Origin: Synergistaceae bacterium
GTDB lineage: Bacteria; Synergistota; Synergistia; Synergistales; Aminobacteriaceae
Assembly (NCBI GenBank): GCA_017455085.1
Contig: JAFTBT010000176.1
Location: 1 to 17,602, forward strand
Reading direction: 5' to 3'
DNA: 17,602 bases
Made by a program: the position numbers and the translations under genes. Below the pieces are notes generated by a model, which searched no databases, was not told the origin of the DNA, and saw only the letters and a list, made by a program, of their open reading frames with translations. This document shows, in pieces, positions 1-7,274 of this stretch. Position 1 is the stretch's first letter, and each line of letters starts with the position of its first letter.

Positions 1-749
1 CCGCGTCCTGCAGTCATGATGTCACGGACTTCCTTGAAGCGCGAGCCTTCATAGAATCTGTTGTACATATTTTCGCCGTTCACAAGCTGCTGGACAATGT
101 CGTTCATCATTTTCGCGTCCCTTGTGTTAAGAGCTACAGCATAGTTTCTCGCTGTTACTGCAAATGCCGTCATGAGCGATTCGGCTAACCTGATGCGGTT
201 AATGTCCGTCTCAAAGTTTGCACCTTCAACATTGGTCTTCAGGTTCTCAAGCGTGATCTGATACTGCATATCTATTACGCTGGTCAGCAGCTCAATCATC
301 TTGTCGATTTCCTTGTTGAGTGTTGCTGAAACGGTGCGCTTAGTGCGGATCATCTGGTATGCTTTGTTAGCGGTGCTCTCAGTGTTGCGGAGTATGTTCT
401 CCATTTCTGCGAGGTTAGACAAGCTCGTGAGTGATGGGTCTTGCGCATATATCTGCTTGCCTCTCTCGATTATGCTTCGTAGACCCGTGAAGTAGTTGTT
501 CATCCTTTCAATGTCCTCGTCGCTTTCGGAGAACTTCAAATCTCTGACACATGCCCTGATCCAGCTTATCTGGTTAGTCAACTCTACAGCTAGTTTCACC
601 GTAGTATCAACGACTTTCTGCAAATATTGCACATCGCTCTGAACGGCGGAAATGCTCGTCCATGAGAAGAACACCGCAACTCCGAAAAGGAGAAGGACGA
701 TCCCGAATCCTATCGTGAGTTTACCCGTAATCTTGAAATTGTTTAACAT
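1..749 (-). CDS. Methyl-accepting chemotaxis protein, N-terminal part (gene runs off the left edge)
   Basis: This is the first 249 residues of a chemoreceptor read leftwards. The ATG at 747-749 is preceded by an AGGAG ribosome site. Residues 1-9 are a short basic cytoplasmic tail and about 12-32 form a hydrophobic membrane anchor ending in FFSW. After that come long amphipathic helices with no second membrane segment up to residue 249. A usual 4HB sensor is about 150-180 residues, so the uninterrupted helical stretch fits a larger double four-helix bundle (HBM-like) better. The HAMP and signalling domains lie outside the window, so the assignment rests on topology and on similarity of the helical sensor. 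It would pass ligand state to CheA/CheW. It lies 86 bp after the Nudix gene and may be transcribed separately. Annotation as a chemoreceptor is likely; the ligand is unknown. Confidence 0.75.
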   Translation of the reverse strand, partial: MLNNFKITGKLTIGFGIVLLLFGVAVFFSWTSISAVQSDVQYLQKVVDTTVKLAVELTNQISWIRACVRDLKFSESDEDIERMNNYFTGLRSIIERGKQIYAQDPSLTSLSNLAEMENILRNTESTANKAYQMIRTKRTVSATLNKEIDKMIELLTSVIDMQYQITLENLKTNVEGANFETDINRIRLAESLMTAFAVTARNYAVALNTRDAKMMNDIVQQLVNGENMYNRFYEGSRFKEVRDIMTAGR

Positions 750-835
750 GCTAAATACTCTCCTGTTATGTGTGTGTGAAATTTTGACGGAAGGAATATT
801 ATTCCCTGAAACCCTACAATGACGCTTGCAATAAC

Positions 836-1396
836 TTATACAGCAGGGGCGATCCCCTCCTTAGCCATGAGCCACGAAAGAGCTGCAAACGTCTTCGAGT
901 CCCGTATTTTTCCTTCACGAATCATTACCGGTATATCGCTGAAAGCTATCTCGACAACCGAAACATTCTCGTCTTCGTCTTGGGGCAGTGATGATTCCGT
1001 CAGGTCCTCCGCCAGAAACAGCGTGAACAGTTCCGTACAGAACCCTGGCGACGCGTAAAACTCCCCTATCCTGAAGAGCCGTCCTGCCTTCACGTTCAGC
1101 TCCTCCTGCATTTCGCGCTCAGCTGCCTGTGCGGGGTCTTCGCCTTTCTCGATGAGTCCTGCACACACCTCCAGAGTCTCTTCATGCACTGCATAGCGAT
1201 ACTGCCTCACCAGCAAAACACTCTGCCTGTCTGTAACGACAAGCATACCTACTGCGGGTTTATGCTCTACGACTTCGCGGGTGGCTATATGGCCTGAAGG
1301 GGTACGGACTTCATCACAGCGGACACTTAGAATCTTGCCGTCAAAGATTCTCCGTTCATTAACGCAGACTTCTTCAATGTCTGATTTACGCGGCAT
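836..1396 (-). CDS. Nudix hydrolase, ADP-ribose pyrophosphatase type
   Basis: This 186-residue protein probably cleaves ADP-ribose to AMP and ribose 5-phosphate in the cytoplasm. The Nudix box spans residues 80-102: G80, E86, then R94-E95-M-Q-E98-E99-L-N-V. The catalytic glutamates are all present; the usual Gly near the end of the box is Asn101. A proline at 117, inside SPGF (116-119), sits about 15 residues past the box, which is the known signature of the ADP-ribose pyrophosphatase subgroup. Length matches that subgroup. The ATG at 1394-1396 has a weak AGGTG ribosome site about 9 nt upstream. It lies 93 bp downstream of fmt on the same strand, with a possible promoter of its own in the gap. 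An ADP-ribosylglycohydrolase, which releases ADP-ribose, is encoded at the other end of the window, but the two are not in one operon. Confidence 0.9.
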   Translation of the reverse strand: MPRKSDIEEVCVNERRIFDGKILSVRCDEVRTPSGHIATREVVEHKPAVGMLVVTDRQSVLLVRQYRYAVHEETLEVCAGLIEKGEDPAQAAEREMQEELNVKAGRLFRIGEFYASPGFCTELFTLFLAEDLTESSLPQDEDENVSVVEIAFSDIPVMIREGKIRDSKTFAALSWLMAKEGIAPAV

Positions 1397-1448
1397 AAGA
1401 ACACCTGCCCTTTTCTCTATTGAGATTGATTTTTACGTGAATTGCCTA

Positions 1449-1477
1449 ATTATAGCGCATAACCCTCAACTTTACAC
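1449..1477 (-). promoter_or_regulatory. Possible promoter of the Nudix gene
   Basis: On the minus strand a perfect TATAAT lies at 1449-1454 between fmt and the Nudix gene. A poor -35 (TGTAAA, 1471-1476) sits 16 bp upstream. The -10 match is seen; promoter activity is inferred. Confidence 0.35.
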
Positions 1478-1489
1478 AGCCTGCACCAT

Positions 1490-2431
1490 TCACAACAAAA
1501 TATCTCCGTATTCCAGACGCATCCCCCTCATCCATTCCGCGCCTGTTATTATTTTTTTGCCTTCGTTCTGGACTTCCACAAGCTCCACACTAAAATCTTC
1601 GCAGGACACAACTGGATTCTCTGAACACTCAAGAATCTGGCCTGGTATTCTTGCTCTCAGGTCCTCACGCATGACAGCCCGCCAAACTTTCACGCGTTTT
1701 CCCTCAATCACAACATATGCTCCTCCGGACATGTACAAAGCTCTCACTGTGTTGGTGAATTTTTTTGCCGGCATGTTGAACGTTAGGAAAAACTCTGCTT
1801 TGTCTATTTTGGGAGCATAGCTTGCAAGATAAGCGTTCTGTTTGGTGAAGTCTAGTGCTTGAGGATTCCAGCCTGCGCCAGAGACGATATCGACAGCTTC
1901 AGCCGCAATGTCAGTGCCTATTTCTGCGAGTTTCTTGTACAGGTCAGCAGCGTTTTCGTGAGGGAGAATCTCTATTCGTTCTTGGGCGAAGATGTCCCCA
2001 GCATCCATAGCTTCAGCCAGCCGGAACACACTGACTCCGGTGAAAGCTCTCCCGTCAAGCAAAACTCTCTGGATCGGAGCTGCTCCCCTGTATTCTGGCA
2101 ATAATGACGGGTGAATGTTGAGGCACATGCGCGACAAAAACGGTTCACGTACTATTTGCCCGAAATCGATCACGAAGATTATTGCGGGGTTATCGTATAC
2201 GAGTTCGTGGATGAGCTGTTGGTTTTCCGAGAGCCTGCCAGTGTGTTCGACAGTGAGGCTGAATTTTTGGGCTGCGTACTCCACCAGTGAAGGGATAGCT
2301 TTAATGCCTCTGCCTGCGCGAGTGGGAAGGCCTGTGATGATTCTGTGTATAGGTATGTGCTTCACGATGAATCTTGTCAGACAATAAGCTGCGAATCTTC
2401 CTGTGCCTATGAACCAGATTTTATTGCTCAC
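1490..2431 (-). CDS. fmt: Methionyl-tRNA formyltransferase
   Basis: Transfers a formyl group from 10-formyltetrahydrofolate to Met-tRNA(fMet), making the initiator tRNA. With the chosen GTG start (2429-2431) it has 313 residues, the usual Fmt length. An N-terminal Rossmann-type formyltransferase domain starts with IWFIGTG and contains the folate-site signature N105-I-H107-P-SLLP (109-112), followed by RGAAPIQ and the catalytic Asp at 143 (DAGD). The C-terminal OB-like domain (about 205-313) holds the Fmt-typical VKVW. An in-frame GTG at 2471-2473 would add 14 residues and also has a GGAGGG site about 9 nt upstream. I prefer 2431 because the first beta strand then begins at the N-terminus as in other Fmt proteins, and GGGAGGG lies about 9 nt before it. 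It follows def in the same direction and the pair acts on the same formyl group. The gap between them is a decayed duplication of the def tail. Confidence 0.95.
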   Translation of the reverse strand: MSNKIWFIGTGRFAAYCLTRFIVKHIPIHRIITGLPTRAGRGIKAIPSLVEYAAQKFSLTVEHTGRLSENQQLIHELVYDNPAIIFVIDFGQIVREPFLSRMCLNIHPSLLPEYRGAAPIQRVLLDGRAFTGVSVFRLAEAMDAGDIFAQERIEILPHENAADLYKKLAEIGTDIAAEAVDIVSGAGWNPQALDFTKQNAYLASYAPKIDKAEFFLTFNMPAKKFTNTVRALYMSGGAYVVIEGKRVKVWRAVMREDLRARIPGQILECSENPVVSCEDFSVELVEVQNEGKKIITGAEWMRGMRLEYGDILL

Positions 2432-2432
2432 T

Positions 2433-2640
2433 CTAAAAATGCCCTCCCTGTATTGTTTGTCGTATGTGTTCACCTAGAAAAGCCCTCCGGTGTTGTTGAT
2501 GATGGTGTTGCCTTTGAGGCTGGAGAATAGTGTACAAGTGCAGCCCCCATGCCAGAAGCGTGTGTATACTCATGCTAAAAATGCCCTCCGGTGTTCTTCG
2601 CGATCTTTTTCTTGATGGTGTTTCGCTTCAGGCTCGACAA
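2433..2640 (-). repeat. Duplicated def tail / ribosome-site units at the def-fmt junction
   Basis: Three related copies lie on the minus strand. Unit 1 is the real def 3' end (2575 to about 2640), which ends NTGGHF-stop. Unit 2 (2474-2527) reads FSSLKGNTIINNTGGLF-stop, which matches the def tail SSLKRNTI...KNTGGHF-stop after loss of about four codons. Unit 3 (2433 to about 2460) keeps only the GGAGGGCATTTTTAG core. Each unit has GGAGGG, then a TAG, then an ATG or GTG within a few bases. Confidence 0.8.
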
Positions 2641-3093
2641 GTAATCCACAAACAGTTTCCCCGTCAGGTGATCCATCTCATGCAGGAATGCCCTCGCCGT
2701 GAATCCAGAGCCTTCGTACTCGTGTATGCTGCCCTTCTCATCCTGAGCCTCAATCTTCACCCACTCCGGCCTCGTAACATGCGCATATATTCCCGGAAAG
2801 CTCAAACATCCCTCTTCGCCCTCCTGAAGGCCTTTCTGGTCAATAACGCGCGGATTTATCAGGACATAGCTCTTGCCCTCGTACTCCACAACAGCAATTT
2901 TCTTCAGGACTCCAACTTGTGGAGCAGCAAGCCCAACTCCATCATGTGCCCTCATCGCAGCAAAAAGATCCTGCACAAACTTCGCAAGTTCCTCGTCAAA
3001 GACTGTTACAGCTTCAGATTTCTTCATGAGCAGCGGATTCGGATACTTGAGAATCTCAAGCCCGCCGTCGATTACTTCATTAGTATCTGCCAA
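2575..3093 (-). CDS. def: Peptide deformylase
   Basis: Removes the formyl group from the N-terminus of new proteins; a metal (Fe/Zn) hydrolase acting at the ribosome exit. The 172-residue protein carries all three family motifs in order: GVGLAAPQVG, EGCLSFPG with the metal-binding Cys, and HEMDHLTGKLF with the two metal-binding His and the catalytic Glu. The start is TTG (3091-3093), set by a strong GGAGGT 7 nt upstream and by alignment of the N-terminal strand (EILKYPNPLL) with other deformylases. The first in-frame ATG would remove that strand. A good divergent promoter at 3145-3173 precedes it. Its -35 falls in CtsR-box-like DNA, so it may respond to heat stress. It is followed by fmt. Confidence 0.96.
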   Translation of the reverse strand: MADTNEVIDGGLEILKYPNPLLMKKSEAVTVFDEELAKFVQDLFAAMRAHDGVGLAAPQVGVLKKIAVVEYEGKSYVLINPRVIDQKGLQEGEEGCLSFPGIYAHVTRPEWVKIEAQDEKGSIHEYEGSGFTARAFLHEMDHLTGKLFVDYLSSLKRNTIKKKIAKNTGGHF

Positions 3094-3144
3094 AGTATTA
3101 ACCTCCGTTGAAAAATTTGGTGCAGTGAAAAATGGTATAGCGGA

Positions 3145-3173
3145 ATTTTAGAGTTGAGACTATCATTAGTCAA
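3145..3173 (-). promoter_or_regulatory. Promoter of def-fmt
   Basis: On the minus strand TTGACT (3168-3173) is separated by exactly 17 bp from TAAAAT (3145-3150). This is a good housekeeping-type promoter about 50 bp upstream of the def start. The -35 overlaps an AGTCAAT heptad on the other strand that resembles a CtsR half-site. Confidence 0.6.
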
Positions 3174-3198
3174 TTTATGCTATTGATTATCATTGACC
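3168..3198. promoter_or_regulatory. CtsR-type operator between def and ctsR
   Basis: Read on the minus strand, 3182-3198 is GGTCAAT-GAT-AATCAAT, two heptads separated by 3 bp. This matches the known CtsR box RGTCAAA-NAN-RGTCAAA at 11 of 14 heptad positions, and the spacer has the expected central A. A further heptad, AGTCAAT, lies at 3168-3174 on the plus strand. The direct repeat covers the ctsR -35 and part of its spacer, which is where a repressor would block RNA polymerase. Autoregulation by CtsR is inferred. Confidence 0.65.
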
Positions 3199-3211
3199 AG
3201 AAAAATATAAT
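3183..3211 (+). promoter_or_regulatory. Promoter of ctsR-clpC
   Basis: TTGATT (3183-3188), a 17-bp spacer and a perfect TATAAT (3206-3211). Transcription would begin near 3218, giving a short leader before the AGGAG site at 3241-3245. Confidence 0.75.
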
Positions 3212-3256
3212 GCATGTCCATAATTTCAGCCATTGTGCAAAGGAGTATGATTCTTT

Positions 3257-3742
3257 ATGCAGCAGAAAAACTTGAGCCGTAACATCGAGCAGTATATATT
3301 AAGCCTTCTCGACGGGGAACTGGAAAATTTCGTGACCCTCAGACGCAAGGACTTGGCCGAAAAGTTCGAGTGTGTTCCCAGCCAGATAAATTATGTCCTA
3401 AGGAGCAGATTCCGCCCGGAACACGGCTACATGATCGACAGCAGGCGAGGCGAACACGGATACATCAAGATATTCCGGATCACCTACACCACTCCGGAAG
3501 AAAAAGCCCAGCACTCCGAAGACGTCATAGGCGACACCATCACTCTGAAGGAATCTCACAGGATACTTGAGAATCTTGCGGACCGGCAGTTTATCACCCA
3601 GAGAGAAAGGCTGTTAATGGAGATATCTCTGCGTCACGAGGCTATGATTATGGAGGACGAACAGCAGGACAAACGCGAAGAAATGTATGCAGAATTGTTG
3701 AAACGTATGCTGAGGAGCTTAATGCTTATTGAGGAAGACTGA
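3257..3742 (+). CDS. ctsR: CtsR family transcriptional repressor of heat-shock genes
   Basis: This 161-residue winged-helix repressor is expected to bind heptad repeats upstream of clp genes and to release at high temperature. The DNA-binding half is clear: RRKDLAEKFECVPSQINYVLRSRF (29-52, given here in outline; the key CVPSQINYV is at 39-47) is the family recognition-helix signature, followed by HGYMIDSRRGEHGYIKI. In Bacillus CtsR the wing tip is RGGGGY, the proposed temperature sensor; here it is RGEHGY (64-69), so two of four glycines are replaced. The C-terminal half (about 95-161) is helical, as in the dimerisation domain. The ATG at 3257 follows AGGAG with a rather long 11-nt gap. clpC begins 18 nt downstream. 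The mcsA and mcsB genes that usually lie between ctsR and clpC in Firmicutes are absent. Confidence 0.93.
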   Translation: MQQKNLSRNIEQYILSLLDGELENFVTLRRKDLAEKFECVPSQINYVLRSRFRPEHGYMIDSRRGEHGYIKIFRITYTTPEEKAQHSEDVIGDTITLKESHRILENLADRQFITQRERLLMEISLRHEAMIMEDEQQDKREEMYAELLKRMLRSLMLIEED

Positions 3743-3760
3743 AAGGGGAAGTAGAGAGTT

Positions 3761-6235
3761 ATGCAGTGGCAGTTCTACACTGAACGCGGAAAAAGAGTAA
3801 TAGAGATCGCACGCAATGAAGCCATAGAGATGGGGCACACTATGGTAGAGCCTGAACACTTATTGCTGGGAGTCCTCAAAGAAGGAGGCGGAGTAGCAGG
3901 CCAAGCACTGAGTGAGCTGGGAGTCGACAACGAAAACTTAGCGGCACATATGCGTGACTTGATAGGCGGTTCGCAGGACATAATATCAAAGCCGACAGAT
4001 TTACCCTTGAGCCAGAGATTAACCCGCGCGCTGGAAATAGCAATGTCCGAAGCCCGCAAGATGGGCGATAACTACGTGGACACGGAGCATATTCTGCTGG
4101 GGATACTCGCTGATGACGGAAGTCTCTCCGCCAAGCAGTTCAAGGCTATGGGGCTGACTCCGATGATGGTTTTGAGGCAGATCAACGAGATCCGCGCAAA
4201 CGGCACAGGCCCGAAACGTGCAGGCAGTTCATCACCGTCAAGCACAGCTCCATCACAGAAACCCAAGCCCAAAGTGAAGACTCCGACTCTCGACCATCTG
4301 GCAGTTGACCTCACAGAACGAGCAAGGAACGGCGAACTTGACCCAGTTATCGGCCGCGAAAAGGAGATCAAGCGCGTAATGCAGGTACTCTGCCGCCGGA
4401 CGAAGAGCAATCCCGTTTTGGTGGGTGAACCCGGAGTCGGAAAGACCGCCGTTGTTGAGGGACTGGCCCGCGAAATCGCAGCAGGACTCGCTCCTGAACC
4501 ACTGCGCGAGAAACGCATTGTGCAGCTCAACATGGGGACTCTAGTTGCCGGCACGAAGTACAGGGGCGAATTTGAGGACAGGCTCCGCAGAATCGTCAAG
4601 GAACTCACCGACAGCGGAGGGGATGTGATTCTGTTCGTGGACGAGATCCACACGATTATCGGCGCAGGCAACGCAGAGGGCTCTACTGACGCAGCAAATA
4701 TCCTCAAGCCGGAACTATCACGAGGCTCTTTCCAGCTCATAGGCGCAACGACTCAGGAGGAGTACAGAAAATACATCGAGAAGGATGCAGCACTTGAGCG
4801 GCGTTTTCAGCCCATACAGGTGGACGAACCCAGCGTGGACGATGCAGTACTGATTCTGCGGGGGCTTCGCGACAGGTACGAGGCACACCATAACGTAGTC
4901 TTCACGGATGACGCTATAGATGCCGCAGCGAAATTGTCGTCCCGTTACGTGCAGGATAGATTCTTGCCGGACAAGGGTATAGACCTGATAGACGAGGCGG
5001 GCGCAAGGATGAGGCTGTTATCGCTTGAGCCTCCGGAATACATCAACGACATACGCCATGAACTCGAGGCAGTCCAGAAGAAAAAGGAAGCGGCTGTGTT
5101 GTCGGAACAATACGATCTTGCGAATGAGTTGCGTGCTACGGAGAGCAAAATATCCGATGAGCTTGACAGGGCTATGAAGAATTGGCGGGCGACACGCGAG
5201 AACAAACGCATAAAGATCACTGCCGAAGATATCGCCGAAGTTGTTGCGGAACAGACAGGAATCCCCGTGAAGCAGCTCACCGAAGCCGAGACGTCCAGAC
5301 TCCTGAAGATGGAGGAGGAGATTTCGCAGCGTCTTATTGGGCAGGATGAGGCAGTCAGCGCAGTAGCTAGGGCTATTCGTAGAGCGCGTACAGGACTCAG
5401 AGACCCAAGAAGACCGATCGGGAGTTTTCTGTTCATGGGACCGACTGGTGTCGGGAAAACGGAGCTTGCGAGGTGTTTGGCGAGATTCATGTTCGGGCGT
5501 GAGGACGCAATGATTCGTGTAGACATGAGCGAGTTCATGGAGCGTCACGAGGTCTCGAAACTTGTCGGAGCTCCTCCGGGATATGTGGGGCATGAATCTG
5601 GCGGGAAGCTCACGGAGTTGGTGAGACGCAAACCGTATAGCGTGGTGCTGTTTGACGAGATCGAGAAGGCGCATCCGGACATCTTCAACATATTGCTGCA
5701 AATCCTTGATGACGGAAAATTGACCGATGGGCAGGGCAGGAAAGTAGACTTCCGAAACACAGTAATCATCATGACGAGCAATGTCGGCGCAAAGGAAGCA
5801 CAGTACGGTAATTCTTTGGGATTCGGTACGAGTGCAGAGAGTCAGAGCCAGCGTGACTGGGAACGCGTCAAGAACATTATTCTGGAGGAGGCTAACAAAC
5901 TTTTCCGGCCTGAGTTCCTGAATCGTATTGACGAAATGGCGGTATTCAAGCCGTTATCGCGTGAGAACCTGCTGAAGATTATTGACACTATGCTTGATGA
6001 TTTGTCGCTGAGGCTGGACACTAAGGGCGTGAAGATTAGTGTATCCGACGAGGTGAAGGCCAAGATTCTGGAGAAGGGTTACAAGCCCAAATATGGAGCT
6101 AGGCCGTTGCGCAGAGCTATACAGTCGATGCTGGAGGACAAACTTTCGGACTTCATGCTTTCGGGGAAAGTCGCGGATCACTCGAAGATCAACGTGAACC
6201 TTGAGGGCGAGGAGCTGAAATGCGAGCTGGTATAG
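3761..6235 (+). CDS. clpC: ATP-dependent Clp protease ATPase subunit ClpC
   Basis: A hexameric AAA+ unfoldase that feeds damaged proteins to ClpP. Its 824 residues carry, in order: two Clp N-terminal repeats (about 1-145); a Pro/Ser/Lys linker; NBD1 with Walker A GEPGVGKT (222-229) and Walker B with D294-E295; a short middle coiled coil (about 430-475), which marks ClpC rather than ClpB; and NBD2 with GPTGVGKT (560-567) and FDE (631-633). LGF (686-688) matches the tripeptide loop that docks on ClpP, and GARPLRRAI near the C-terminus is the sensor-2 region. All catalytic residues are intact. It is the second gene of the ctsR operon and is presumably repressed by CtsR. The end overlaps azlC by 16 nt. 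No clpP lies in the window. Confidence 0.97.
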   Translation: MQWQFYTERGKRVIEIARNEAIEMGHTMVEPEHLLLGVLKEGGGVAGQALSELGVDNENLAAHMRDLIGGSQDIISKPTDLPLSQRLTRALEIAMSEARKMGDNYVDTEHILLGILADDGSLSAKQFKAMGLTPMMVLRQINEIRANGTGPKRAGSSSPSSTAPSQKPKPKVKTPTLDHLAVDLTERARNGELDPVIGREKEIKRVMQVLCRRTKSNPVLVGEPGVGKTAVVEGLAREIAAGLAPEPLREKRIVQLNMGTLVAGTKYRGEFEDRLRRIVKELTDSGGDVILFVDEIHTIIGAGNAEGSTDAANILKPELSRGSFQLIGATTQEEYRKYIEKDAALERRFQPIQVDEPSVDDAVLILRGLRDRYEAHHNVVFTDDAIDAAAKLSSRYVQDRFLPDKGIDLIDEAGARMRLLSLEPPEYINDIRHELEAVQKKKEAAVLSEQYDLANELRATESKISDELDRAMKNWRATRENKRIKITAEDIAEVVAEQTGIPVKQLTEAETSRLLKMEEEISQRLIGQDEAVSAVARAIRRARTGLRDPRRPIGSFLFMGPTGVGKTELARCLARFMFGREDAMIRVDMSEFMERHEVSKLVGAPPGYVGHESGGKLTELVRRKPYSVVLFDEIEKAHPDIFNILLQILDDGKLTDGQGRKVDFRNTVIIMTSNVGAKEAQYGNSLGFGTSAESQSQRDWERVKNIILEEANKLFRPEFLNRIDEMAVFKPLSRENLLKIIDTMLDDLSLRLDTKGVKISVSDEVKAKILEKGYKPKYGARPLRRAIQSMLEDKLSDFMLSGKVADHSKINVNLEGEELKCELV

Positions 6236-6885
6236 TCAGGGCAATTCACGACACTATACCTGTTATGACGGGCTACGTAGTGCTGGGAATCGGGTTCGGA
6301 ATCCTTCTCAGCACTAAGGGCTACGGGGTGTTGTGGGCGTTAGTGATGGGGCTGGTGATCTATTCGGGAACGATGCAGTTCGTGGCTGCGGAGATGTTCA
6401 CTGCTGGAACTGTGCTCGGCACTGCGGGAATGACTGCCCTGATTCTGAGCGCGCGGCATTTGTTTTACGGGCTGTCTATGATTGATCGTTACAGGGATAT
6501 ACACGGCCTCAAGAAAGCATACATGATTTACGCCCTGACTGATGAGACGTATTCGCTTGTGTGTGAGTCAGACGATGAGGATTATTGCTTCTGGGTGTCG
6601 TTGCTGGATCATTCTTACTGGCTTATTGGAGGGATAATCGGCTCAGTGTTGGGCCAAGTGCTGAAGTTTGACTCACGTGGGATAGATTTTGCGTTGACGG
6701 CACTATTCGTGAGTATATGCACGGAGCAATGGCTGAACAGTGAGGAGCATATACCTGCGCTGACGGGAATAATTTCGAGCGTGGTGTGCCTTGTGATATT
6801 CGGGGCGGATAATTTCCTGATACCTGCAATGATAGTGATTACGTTGATGCTGTTCGTACTGAGGGGGAAGATCGAGAGTGTATGA
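6220..6885 (+). CDS. azlC: AzlC family branched-chain amino acid exporter, large subunit
   Basis: This 221-residue inner-membrane protein probably works with AzlD to export branched-chain amino acids or analogues. The family signature is seen in the N-terminal half: IPVMTGYVVLGIGFG, then GLVIYSGTMQFVAAEM and the loop LSARHLFYGLSM, followed by YALTDETYSL. There are about six hydrophobic segments. The ATG at 6220 lies inside the end of clpC, 16 nt before the clpC stop, with GAGGAG just upstream, so translation is probably coupled to clpC. That places an amino acid exporter in a heat-shock transcript, which is unusual. No Lrp-type regulator is next to it. Confidence 0.92.
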   Translation: MRAGIVRAIHDTIPVMTGYVVLGIGFGILLSTKGYGVLWALVMGLVIYSGTMQFVAAEMFTAGTVLGTAGMTALILSARHLFYGLSMIDRYRDIHGLKKAYMIYALTDETYSLVCESDDEDYCFWVSLLDHSYWLIGGIIGSVLGQVLKFDSRGIDFALTALFVSICTEQWLNSEEHIPALTGIISSVVCLVIFGADNFLIPAMIVITLMLFVLRGKIESV

Positions 6886-7201
6886 CGTACATGCGGGGTA
6901 TATAGTGCTGATTTCCGGAGCGGTGACGGTGATGCTGCGAGTGCTGCCGTTTGTGGCGTTTGGGAAGCGTAGGCCCGAATTTGTGGAGTATTTGGGTCGA
7001 GTGCTGCCTCCTGCGGTGATGGGAATGCTTGCGGTGTATTGCTTGAGGGGAGTGGATATTTTCGGTGGGAGTCATGGGTTGCCGGAGATTATTGCGTGTA
7101 TAGTGGTGGTGATGCTGCATGTGTGGAGAAGGAATACACTCCTGACCATTGCGGCGGGAACAGGAGTGTATATGTTTTTGGTGCAGGTAGTTTTTGGGTG
7201 A
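6878..7201 (+). CDS. azlD: AzlD family branched-chain amino acid exporter, small subunit
   Basis: This small membrane protein of 107 residues has four hydrophobic segments and the family pattern TVMLRVLPFVAFGKRRPEFV near the N-terminus, followed by RVLPPAVMGMLAVY. It is the obligate partner of AzlC. The start is GTG (6878-6880), overlapping the azlC end by 8 nt, with GAGGGGG about 10 nt upstream. An ATG four bases further on is in another frame. The 3' end has a short imperfect copy about 44 bp downstream, after the stop codon. Confidence 0.9.
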   Translation: MYDVHAGYIVLISGAVTVMLRVLPFVAFGKRRPEFVEYLGRVLPPAVMGMLAVYCLRGVDIFGGSHGLPEIIACIVVVMLHVWRRNTLLTIAAGTGVYMFLVQVVFG

Positions 7202-7248
7202 ATGCTCAATGCGACATGTTGAGACATGCTGTAGTTTTGGGTGAACAC
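7187..7248 (+). repeat. Direct repeat at the azlD 3' end
   Basis: GTAGTTTTTGGGTGAATGC (7187-7205) contains the azlD stop codon. GTAGTTTTGGGTGAACAC (7231-7248) repeats it with one base deleted and two or three changes. The copies start 44 bp apart. No transcription terminator is visible in this convergent gap (7202-7274). Confidence 0.55.
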
Positions 7249-7274
7249 AATCCTCTCACACTCAAAACATCTCG

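Noticed and set aside
750..835. Flagellar (sigma-28) promoter before the chemoreceptor gene
   Set aside because: I could not find the TAAA / GCCGATAA pattern at the right spacing; only a short GGAAT palindrome is present.
819..1058. Plus-strand open frame opposite the Nudix gene
   Set aside because: It overlaps the well-supported Nudix gene on the other strand and has no ribosome site or family resemblance.
2433..2573. 46-codon open frame between def and fmt, starting ATG after GGAGGG and ending GGHF-stop
   Set aside because: It runs across the duplicated def tail in another frame and its composition is low-complexity (His/Gln-rich). It is better explained as a by-product of the duplication.
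4072..5538. Long antisense open frames inside clpC (minus strand)
   Set aside because: They mirror the codon pattern of clpC, have no ribosome sites and resemble no family.
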